Below are positions 57,388 to 64,000 of a stretch of 64,000 bases of DNA, piece by piece. The stretch spans positions 62,001 to 126,000 of the forward strand of contig NZ_JARFML010000022.1 in the NCBI RefSeq assembly GCF_029167105.1. The letters are read 5' to 3'. Position numbers and translations under genes: made by a program. This DNA comes from Bradyrhizobium yuanmingense (GTDB taxonomy: Bacteria > Pseudomonadota > Alphaproteobacteria > Rhizobiales > Xanthobacteraceae). The stretch's first letter is position 1; each line of letters starts with the position of its first letter. The notes under the pieces were generated by a model that searched no databases, was not told the DNA's origin, and saw nothing but the letters and a program-made list of their open reading frames with translations.

Positions 57388-58053
57388 ATGCTTCACGACG
57401 AGGTCGTCAACCGCATCCGCGCCATCCTGCTTGACGGCGAAATCCCGCCGGGCGCGCGGATTCCCGAGCGCGAGCTGTGCGAGCGGCTCGAAATTTCGCG
57501 CACGCCCTTGCGCGAGGCGCTCAAGGTGCTGGCCGCGGAAGGGCTCGTGCAATTGCTGCCGCATCGCGGCTCGCGCGCGGCAAAGCTGACCGACAAGGAC
57601 ATGCGCGACCTGTTCGAGGTCTGCCAGGGATTGGAGGCCCTCGCCGGCGAGCTCGCCTGCGAGCGCATCAGCGACGCCGAGATCGACGCAATCGCCGCCG
57701 CGCATGCGGACATGGTGCAGCATTATCGCGAGCGCGACCTGATCCAGTACTACCGCGGCAACCGTGCCATTCACGAAGCCATCGTGACCGCAGCAGGAAA
57801 TCCCGTGCTCGCCGGGCTCTACGCCTCGGTGACCGCGCGCATCCGGCGCGCGCGCTATGTCACGCCGATGACGGCGCAGCGCTGGGCCCTCGCCGTGAAG
57901 GAGCACGAGGCAATCCTCAACGCGCTCCAGCGCCGCGACGGCGTCGGCCTCTCGCATATTCTGCGAGCACATCTCCGTCACAAGCGCGAAGAGGTGCTGC
58001 AGGCGGGCTTCGCCGAGACGGAAGGCAGTGAGCCCACGTTGCGTATTGCGTGA
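57388..58053 (+). CDS. GntR family transcriptional regulator (FCD/FadR subfamily)
   Basis: A 221-aa regulator. N-terminal winged helix (MLHDEVVNRIRAILLDGEIP, PERELCERLEISRTPLREAL), then a helical FCD ligand domain (DLFEVCQGLEALAGELACER, FHE-like IHEAIVTAAGNPVLAGLY, and ending with VKEHEAILNAL). His residues in the FCD domain could bind metal and a carboxylate effector. ATG 57388. Divergent from the crotonase/CaiB/Tct/PdxA cluster and the probable regulator of it. Confidence 0.92.
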   Translation: MLHDEVVNRIRAILLDGEIPPGARIPERELCERLEISRTPLREALKVLAAEGLVQLLPHRGSRAAKLTDKDMRDLFEVCQGLEALAGELACERISDAEIDAIAAAHADMVQHYRERDLIQYYRGNRAIHEAIVTAAGNPVLAGLYASVTARIRRARYVTPMTAQRWALAVKEHEAILNALQRRDGVGLSHILRAHLRHKREEVLQAGFAETEGSEPTLRIA

Positions 58054-58242
58054 GTGGCGAGACACCGGCGGGTGGTCGCGCTGCCCGGAAAACAAGCAAC
58101 CTTCTGTTGCCCCGCAATCACACCGCCCCGAAATCGTCAGTGAGGTCGGCGACGAGAAGTGGCGCCGGTGGTCCGCCGGCGGCGAAACAGCTACGTATGT
58201 CTCGCTCGAAACATTTGGCCACGCATTGCATCGGGGCGCCCT

Positions 58243-61200
58243 GTGGAATTGGCAATTGAGGTTGGCGGCTCGCGTACGAGGCGGAGAACGAGTTTAATCA
58301 AGGCGCTGTTGACGAGTACCGCATTGACGGCGGCGCTACCCGCCGTGGCGGCAATTCTGCTCACGGCGATCTCCGGCCAGGCGGCCGCCCAGACCTGGAA
58401 TGGCGGCCCCGGATTTTGGGCCGTAAGCGGAAATTGGACGCCGGCCACCGTTCCCAACGCAGTCGACGCTGTTGCGACATTCAATGCGACGGTCCCGAAT
58501 CAAGGTCCACAAGTCAATCTGCAGGCCGGGACGTTCACGATTGGCACGTTGAATCTGAACTCTTCGGCCACGAACAGCAATTTCGGTTTCGTCAACGGCA
58601 CCCTGATCATGCAGACCAGCGCGGGCTCGGCCGCGATCAATGTGCAATCAAGCAATCCGTTCCTGACCGGCGATATTACGGCCGGCGGCGTTCTTCAGCT
58701 CAATTCTAACACCGTCATCACGACGGCCTCCGCGAGTGCGGAGTTTATGGTCGACAGCACCGGCCAGATCACAGGTCCCGGCAGCTTGACGGTCGCCGGT
58801 CCCGGCAGAGTCACGCTGAACAGCACCAACACCTATGCGGGCGGCACCGCGGTCACTGGCGGGACACTGACGGGCGGTCACGCAACTGCGGGCGCGATCG
58901 ACGCGTTCGGCGGCGGCGCCATGACCATGAGCGGCGGCACATTACGCACGACCATCACCGGGACACTGGCGAACGATATTACCTTCACGACCGCCACGAC
59001 CTCGACCCTGGCGGCGGGCGCCGGCACAACTCTGTTGGCCGCGGGCGGCATGAGCATGAACGACGCTCATCTGCAGTTCGGATCCGCAACGGATACGGGA
59101 ACCGTTCAAGTGCAGTTCGCGGTCGGCACATCCGTCAGCACCGGTACGACGCTCGCGGTCAACGGCGGCACGTTGCAGGCAACCGACAGCATCCTATCGT
59201 TTCTTACAGGCAACGCCGGCTCAACGACGGTGGCCGCAGGCGCGGTCCTCGATTACAACGACCATACCAGCGCCCTGCGCAACCTGCTCGGCGCAGGAAC
59301 GGTAAACACCGGATCCAGTGCCGCGACCACCATATCAATCATGAACGGCGATTTCGGTGGTGTCATACAGGGCGCCGGGCGCCTGAGCCTGAGCTTCGGC
59401 CCATCCGGCACCGTGACGTTGACCGGCGCCAACACCTACACCGGTGGGACCAGCATCAATTCCGGCCATACGTTGCAGCTCGGCAATGGCGGCACGACCG
59501 GTTCGATTGTCGGCAACGTCGTCAACAACGGCACTTTCGCCGTCAATCGCTCGAACGTTCTCACCTTCACAGGCGTGATCAGCGGCACCGGCGCCTTCCA
59601 GCAGAATGGCAACAGCGCAACGAGCGTGACATTGCTGACGGCTGCGAACACCTACACCGGGTCAACAACCGTCAATAGCGGCGTCCTCGCCGTGATTGGC
59701 TCGATTGCATCCTCGGTCCTCACCACGGTGAACGCAAGCGGCCAACTGGTCGGCAGCGGCACCGTTGGCCCCACCCAGATCAACGCGGGTGGGCTTTTGT
59801 CGCCGGGCATTGTAGCCGCGCCAGGCACGTCCATGACCGTGGCAAGCCTCGCGATGCAGTCCGGGGCGCTGTATCTTGTCTACGTGGACCCCACGACGTC
59901 GACTTTTGCCAATGTGACCGGCAATGCGACCCTCGGCGGTGCCACGGTAGCTGCGAGCTTCGCGGCCGGAAGCTATGTCGCCAAGCAGTACACCATTCTC
60001 AACGCAGGCAGCGTCAGCGGCACATTCGATCCGACGGTCCTGAATGTCGGCCTGCCTTCGGGCTTCAATACCACGCTGAGCTACGACGCAACCCACGCCT
60101 ATCTGAACCTTGCGCTGAACTTCGTGCCTCCATCGGGCAACCTCAACGTCAATCAGCAGAACGTCGGCAACGCGATCATCAACTATTTCAACACCAATGG
60201 CACGATCCCGCTGGTGTTCGGTAGCCTGACGCCCGCCGGCCTGACCCAGCTCTCCGGCGAGGTCGGCAGCGCGCCGCAGCAGACGACCTTCAACGCGATG
60301 AACCAGTTCATGGGCGTGATGACGGATCCGTTCATCGCGGGTCGCGGCGATACCGTCAGTGCGGGCGGCGTCCCAAATGCCTATGCGGACGAGACCGCCT
60401 TGGCGTACGCGCGCATGCGCAAGCCGGACGACGCATTGGCTGCGATCTACACCAAGGCACCGGTCGCACCGGCGTTCGAGCAGCGCTGGAGCGTCTGGGC
60501 GGCGGGCTTTGGCGGCGCGCAGCAGACTGACGGCAGCACAGTCGTCGGGTCCAACACCACCACAAGCAACCTCTATGGTACCGCCGTCGGTGCGGATTAT
60601 CGCATCTCGCGGGATACGCTGGTTGGCTTCGCGCTCGCCGGCGGCGGCACCAACTTCACCGTAGCGAACGCGCTCGGCGGCGGCCGGTCCGACCTGTTCC
60701 AGGCCGGCGCCTTCTTCCGGCACATCGTCGGCCCTGCCTACATCACCGGTGCGCTGGCCTATGGATGGCAGGACATCACCACAGATCGCACCGTGACGGT
60801 TGCCGGCGTCGATCGCCTGCGCGCCGAGTTCAACGCCAACGCCTATTCCGGCCGACTCGAGGGCGGCTATCGCTTCGTCACGCAGGGCGTCGGCCTTACG
60901 CCTTACGCCGCAGCGCAGTTCACGACGTTCGACCTGCCGGCTTACGCCGAACAGGCCATCGTTGGCGGCAACCTGTTCGCGCTGGCCTATGGCGCTAAGA
61001 GCGTCACTAACACCCGCACCGAGCTCGGCCTGCGCACGGACAAATCGTTCGCCCAGGCTGACGGGATCGTCACCTTGCGCGGGCGGCTCGCCTGGGCGCA
61101 CGACTTCAATCCCGACCGCGTCATCGGAGCCACGTTCCAAGCTCTTCCCGGCGCGAGCTTTGTCGTGAACGGTGCAGCGATGGCCTCGGACTCCGCGCTG

Positions 61201-61323
61201 GTGACGGGATCAGTCGAGAAGAAGTGGCTCACCGGCTGGTCGGCTGCCGGGACGTTCGAGGGTGAGTTCTCGAACGTCACGCGTTCCTACGCAGGCAAGG
61301 GCGTGGTCCGATACAGCTGGTGA
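58243..61323 (+). CDS. Autotransporter (type Va) with repetitive passenger
   Basis: A 1026-aa outer-membrane autotransporter. The GTG start at 58243 has GGGG upstream and gives a basic n-region followed by a signal peptide (LLTSTALTAALPAVAAILLT, end AAAQ). The passenger (about 50-735) is Gly/Thr/Asn-rich and beta-helical, with passenger-associated repeats such as LTGANTYTGGTSINSG and LNSTNTYAGGTAVTGGTL. The C-terminal barrel (about 760-1026) ends in GKGVVRYSW, with the terminal aromatic expected of outer-membrane proteins. Ligand or function of the passenger unknown. Confidence 0.9.
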   Translation: MELAIEVGGSRTRRRTSLIKALLTSTALTAALPAVAAILLTAISGQAAAQTWNGGPGFWAVSGNWTPATVPNAVDAVATFNATVPNQGPQVNLQAGTFTIGTLNLNSSATNSNFGFVNGTLIMQTSAGSAAINVQSSNPFLTGDITAGGVLQLNSNTVITTASASAEFMVDSTGQITGPGSLTVAGPGRVTLNSTNTYAGGTAVTGGTLTGGHATAGAIDAFGGGAMTMSGGTLRTTITGTLANDITFTTATTSTLAAGAGTTLLAAGGMSMNDAHLQFGSATDTGTVQVQFAVGTSVSTGTTLAVNGGTLQATDSILSFLTGNAGSTTVAAGAVLDYNDHTSALRNLLGAGTVNTGSSAATTISIMNGDFGGVIQGAGRLSLSFGPSGTVTLTGANTYTGGTSINSGHTLQLGNGGTTGSIVGNVVNNGTFAVNRSNVLTFTGVISGTGAFQQNGNSATSVTLLTAANTYTGSTTVNSGVLAVIGSIASSVLTTVNASGQLVGSGTVGPTQINAGGLLSPGIVAAPGTSMTVASLAMQSGALYLVYVDPTTSTFANVTGNATLGGATVAASFAAGSYVAKQYTILNAGSVSGTFDPTVLNVGLPSGFNTTLSYDATHAYLNLALNFVPPSGNLNVNQQNVGNAIINYFNTNGTIPLVFGSLTPAGLTQLSGEVGSAPQQTTFNAMNQFMGVMTDPFIAGRGDTVSAGGVPNAYADETALAYARMRKPDDALAAIYTKAPVAPAFEQRWSVWAAGFGGAQQTDGSTVVGSNTTTSNLYGTAVGADYRISRDTLVGFALAGGGTNFTVANALGGGRSDLFQAGAFFRHIVGPAYITGALAYGWQDITTDRTVTVAGVDRLRAEFNANAYSGRLEGGYRFVTQGVGLTPYAAAQFTTFDLPAYAEQAIVGGNLFALAYGAKSVTNTRTELGLRTDKSFAQADGIVTLRGRLAWAHDFNPDRVIGATFQALPGASFVVNGAAMASDSALVTGSVEKKWLTGWSAAGTFEGEFSNVTRSYAGKGVVRYSW

Positions 61324-61536
61324 TGCCGCGGGCATACGATCACCAGACACACCAGACACAAAGGTGACACAATTGTTGGCGGGCGGCCGGAATGGCTTTC
61401 GCTTCGGCAGGCGGCGCTCATCGTCAAAACCAATTCCACTTGCTAGCTCATCTGAACCGGAGCAGCATCCGCCTATCGGCGCGAGCCGAACACAACGCGC
61501 ACAACGCGTTGTGAAAAACGAAAGCGGAGAAAAAGG

Positions 61537-62508
61537 ATGACATTCGACGTCTCGCGTCGGTCCCTACTCGCACTCGGCGCCGGTCTCGGCGCCAGCGCCA
61601 TGCTCGGCAGCAGCGCGATGGCGCGGGCGCCCAAGCTCGGCACCCAGACGCCCTACTGGCACCGCTTCATTCTCGGCGATGCCGAGGTGACCGTCGTATC
61701 CGACGGACCGCTTCCGCTCGGCGATCCCTCCGGGACCTTCACCGGCGTTTCCAAGGAAGAGGTCAAGAAGATGCTGGCCGACAATTTCCTGTCGCCGGAC
61801 AATGTCGTGCTCGAACAGAATTCCCCGATCGTCAACACCGGAGACAAGCTCATCCTGTTCGACACCGGCATGGGCTCATCGAAAATGTTCGGTGCCAGCA
61901 CCGGCCGCCAGCAAAAGAGCATGACCGAGGCCGGCATCAAACCCGGCGACATCGACGCCGTGGTGTGCTCGCATGCCCATATCGATCATATCGGCGGCAT
62001 CGTCGACGAGGGCGGCAAGCCGCTGTTCCCTAACGCGCAAGTCTACATCGCCCAGAGCGATTTCGACTTCTGGACCGACGAAGGCAAGCTCGGCAGCGCG
62101 GCCAAGGATTTCGTCGTCCACGCCCGCAAGAACCTGCTGCCGGTCCGCGATCGGCTCAAGTTCTTCAAGGACGGCGAGGAATTCCTGCCTGGCGTGCAGG
62201 CGATCGCGGCGCCCGGCCACACCGTCGGCCACACCATCTTCATGGTCTCGTCGGCAGGCAAGTCGTTCGCCTTCCTCGGCGATCTCTCGCACCATTCGGT
62301 GCTGCTGCTGGAGAAGCCACGGATGGAGTTCTCCTACGATTCCGACCCGAAGCAGGCAGCCGAATCGCGCGTCAAGCTGCTGACGATGCTGGCCGCGAAC
62401 AAGATCCCGGTGATGTCCTATCACTTCGCCTGGCCAGGCTATGGTCATGTCGCCAAGGCCGGAGATGGTTTCCGTTACTATCCGGAGCCGATGAAGATGA
62501 CGTTGTAG
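61537..62508 (+). CDS. Tat-exported metallo-beta-lactamase-fold hydrolase
   Basis: A 323-aa protein with a Tat signal (SRRSLLALGAGLGASAMLGS) and a complete MBL fold. The zinc motif HAHIDHIGG, the later PGHTVGHTIFM and the Asp in FLGDLSHHS form a two-metal site. Group resembles quorum-quenching lactonases and similar hydrolases by eye. ATG 61537 follows GCGGAGAAAAAGG. It lies 213 bases after the autotransporter gene. Substrate unknown. Confidence 0.9.
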   Translation: MTFDVSRRSLLALGAGLGASAMLGSSAMARAPKLGTQTPYWHRFILGDAEVTVVSDGPLPLGDPSGTFTGVSKEEVKKMLADNFLSPDNVVLEQNSPIVNTGDKLILFDTGMGSSKMFGASTGRQQKSMTEAGIKPGDIDAVVCSHAHIDHIGGIVDEGGKPLFPNAQVYIAQSDFDFWTDEGKLGSAAKDFVVHARKNLLPVRDRLKFFKDGEEFLPGVQAIAAPGHTVGHTIFMVSSAGKSFAFLGDLSHHSVLLLEKPRMEFSYDSDPKQAAESRVKLLTMLAANKIPVMSYHFAWPGYGHVAKAGDGFRYYPEPMKMTL

Positions 62509-62570
62509 CCATCAGTTCAGATCCGGGCGGAGCGGGCCGCCCGGATCTGTGCGGTCCCTCGCGGCGAACC

Positions 62571-63095
62571 TTACAGGCACTCCAGGCGGGCCCGCAGCTG
62601 AGCGTCGCTCTCACGGCCCAATGCAAGCAATTCGGAATACGGATCCCCGGCAATGCCGAGCACGGCGGCGAACGCAGGCTCGGTCTTCATTCCGCGCGCC
62701 CTGTGTTCGGCCACCGCTTTGCGCAGGCGCCCGTCGTCGAGCGCGAGCAATCGCTGCTGGACCGCGAAGTGCAGCCAGCCTTCCTGCTGATCGACCGGCC
62801 TCAGATCGCCGAACAGCTCGAACGGCCAGCCGTCCCAATTGAAGCGGGCGACCACCGGCCGTCGGCTGGAGCACCATTGGTAGAGCGCAAAGCCGTCACA
62901 GGCGCGGTACCGTCGCCAAACCACTTCGGCAAAAGCCGCCGCGTCCGGAACGTGGCAGACGACGTCGATGTCGCTCAATGGCGTCGAGAGCCCCAAGGGC
63001 AGCGTCCCGACCACGCGTGGATCGAACTCCCGCAGCTCATCGAGCAATCCCGAACTGCCGATCGCCGCTTCGTAGCTATCGATCGTTCCCGGCAT
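62571..63095 (-). CDS. DUF4269 family nucleotidyltransferase-like protein
   Basis: A 174-aa protein with the nucleotidyltransferase-like beginning VVGTLPLGLSTPLSDIDVVC (G-S/T then D-x-D), as in DUF4269 proteins. The family's function is not known. Its start overlaps the end of the ASCH gene by 20 bases on the same strand, so it is probably in the same operon. Confidence 0.82.
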   Translation of the reverse strand: MPGTIDSYEAAIGSSGLLDELREFDPRVVGTLPLGLSTPLSDIDVVCHVPDAAAFAEVVWRRYRACDGFALYQWCSSRRPVVARFNWDGWPFELFGDLRPVDQQEGWLHFAVQQRLLALDDGRLRKAVAEHRARGMKTEPAFAAVLGIAGDPYSELLALGRESDAQLRARLECL

Positions 63096-63489
63096 CGCCG
63101 AAGACCTCGACCAGGCGAAAACGCTCGCACATCAGCATCATGTCGTCGCTATAGCGCCCGAGCCTGCCGAAATAGGATTGATGGGCACGGCGCCAATGAC
63201 CCAGGCTCCGGTCGCCTTCTCCCTCATCATGTGCAAAGGCTGCGTCGACTTCATTGAAGCGCCGATATGTCACCTCGATGGTTTCGATGACGCAGCGCGG
63301 CTCTGCTCGCCCGTCGAGCACGACCCAGCGCTCACCTGGCGTAGACGTGTTCGGCTCATCTTCGGTGCTGCACGTCGCGGTCTTGATGCCCATGACGACG
63401 AGCTCGACCAATTCGTCAGCCAGCGCAGGATTGTCACCGAACGCGAAGGTTCGCAGATGCTGATACGGCTCGGGAATCCCCTTGCCCAT
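63076..63489 (-). CDS. ASCH-domain protein
   Basis: A 137-aa protein with the ASCH fold, thought to bind RNA or modified nucleosides. LRTFAFGDNPALADELVELV and GIKTATCSTEDE (the conserved K-T-A/T stretch), RWVVLDGRAEPRCVIETIEV and DRSLGHWRRAHQSYF are family-like. ATG 63489 begins one base after the stop of the haloacid dehalogenase gene (63491). Confidence 0.85.
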   Translation of the reverse strand: MGKGIPEPYQHLRTFAFGDNPALADELVELVVMGIKTATCSTEDEPNTSTPGERWVVLDGRAEPRCVIETIEVTYRRFNEVDAAFAHDEGEGDRSLGHWRRAHQSYFGRLGRYSDDMMLMCERFRLVEVFGDAGNDR

Positions 63490-63490
63490 C

Positions 63491-64000
63491 CTAGCAGCCG
63501 AGCTTGTCCGCGATGCCGCCAAAATCCCTCGCGACGATGTCCCACTGGCCGGTTGCTTCGAAATCGACCTTCTGAAGCGGGCCGTATTCGGTCGGCCGCG
63601 CCACGAAGGCGGTCTTCAACCCGTTCTTCTGCGCGGCGGCGAGGTCGCCATTGTGGGCCGCGACCATCATCACCTCTTCCGGCCTGAGGCAGAGCAGCTT
63701 TGCTGCGCCGAGATAGGTCTCGGGATCGGGCTTGTAGTGCTCGAACAGCTCAGCCGACATGATGAGGTCCCACGGCAGGGCGGCGAACTTCGCCATGTTG
63801 GTGAGCAGCGCGACGTTGCCGTTCGAGAGCGGCGCGATCACGAATTTCGATTTCAGCCGCCTCAAGCCGGCGACGCTGTCGGGCCAGGGATGCAGGCGGT
63901 GCCACCCCTTGGTGAGATAATCGAGATCGGCCTCGGTGAGGCCGTTGATCGCGAATTGATCGACCAGCTTTTCCAGCGAACGGCGATGCAGATCGTCGAG
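63491..64000 (-). CDS. Haloacid dehalogenase, type II (5' end outside window)
   Basis: C-terminal 169 codons of an HAD-superfamily (S)-2-haloacid dehalogenase-like protein; the frame runs open to the right window edge. Motif II Ser in APLSNGNVALL, motif III Lys in YKPDPETYLGAAK, and motif IV in VAAHNGDLAAAQKNGLKTAF are present. The nucleophile Asp must lie outside. Type II dehalogenases turn 2-haloacids into 2-hydroxyacids. It heads an operon with the ASCH and DUF4269 genes. Confidence 0.88.
   Translation of the reverse strand, partial: LDDLHRRSLEKLVDQFAINGLTEADLDYLTKGWHRLHPWPDSVAGLRRLKSKFVIAPLSNGNVALLTNMAKFAALPWDLIMSAELFEHYKPDPETYLGAAKLLCLRPEEVMMVAAHNGDLAAAQKNGLKTAFVARPTEYGPLQKVDFEATGQWDIVARDFGGIADKLGC

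Overview
The window looks like chromosomal DNA of a high-GC alphaproteobacterium, most probably Bradyrhizobium or a close Nitrobacteraceae relative. The inference rests on the protein families (OpgC, tandem cold-shock domain protein, NDUFS4-like complex I subunit, many very small basic proteins), a GAAC-N7-GAAC type of LexA box, and several palindromic intergenic repeats that I remember as typical of Bradyrhizobium. No insertion sequence, prophage, CRISPR array or rRNA is visible. Two tRNAs are present (Pro-TGG and Glu-TTC).

Layout. 1-2.8 kb: end of a TRAP transporter operon (DctM, DctP) with a DapA-family lyase. 2.9-8.7 kb: leucine/isovalerate catabolic operon on the minus strand (isovaleryl-CoA dehydrogenase, methylcrotonyl-CoA carboxylase beta and alpha, HMG-CoA lyase), with an AraC-type regulator reading away from it. 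9.8-16.7 kb: an Lrp regulator, NDUFS4-like protein, OpgC, tRNA-Pro, DUF192, tandem cold-shock protein and a Sir2 deacetylase. 16-23 kb: a zone rich in small proteins, tandem 15-16-bp arrays, hairpins and two SOS-type boxes, with one HU-like protein. 22.9-32.6 kb: tannase-like esterase, an orphan zinc-ribbon-like protein, glyoxalase I, GST, PilZ proteins, PrsW-like protease and HdeD. 32.6-33.9 kb: DAHP synthase with a leader-peptide attenuator. 34.2-37.1 kb: elongation factor P and its lysylation enzymes EpmA and EpmB. 37-44.9 kb: M23-like peptidase, DUF808, cupin, AhpD-like protein with divergent MarR regulator, lytic transglycosylase, azoreductase with divergent LysR regulator. 45-48.7 kb: class II aldolase, SDR and RecJ. 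48.9-51.1 kb: a soluble MCP-like sensor and an NmrA-like protein. 51.1-58 kb: a catabolic cluster (PdxA-like, TctA, TctB, TctC, CaiB-type CoA transferase, crotonase) with a divergent GntR regulator. 58.2-64 kb: autotransporter, Tat-exported metallo-beta-lactamase-fold protein, DUF4269, ASCH protein and a haloacid dehalogenase cut by the window edge.

The most striking regulatory element is upstream of the DAHP synthase gene. A 26-codon leader reading frame carries a Tyr-Phe-Trp-Tyr-Phe-Ser-Tyr run and is followed by mutually exclusive antiterminator and terminator stems. A sigma70-like promoter sits so close that the leader would be translated from an almost leaderless RNA. Other items worth attention are two LexA-type boxes in front of small-protein genes, a nested-hairpin RNA candidate at 18.3-18.5 kb, a crotonase lacking both usual catalytic glutamates inside the GntR-controlled cluster, and a Cys-rich micro-ORF coupled to the Sir2 gene. 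All functional calls come from reading translated sequence by eye; no database search was run.
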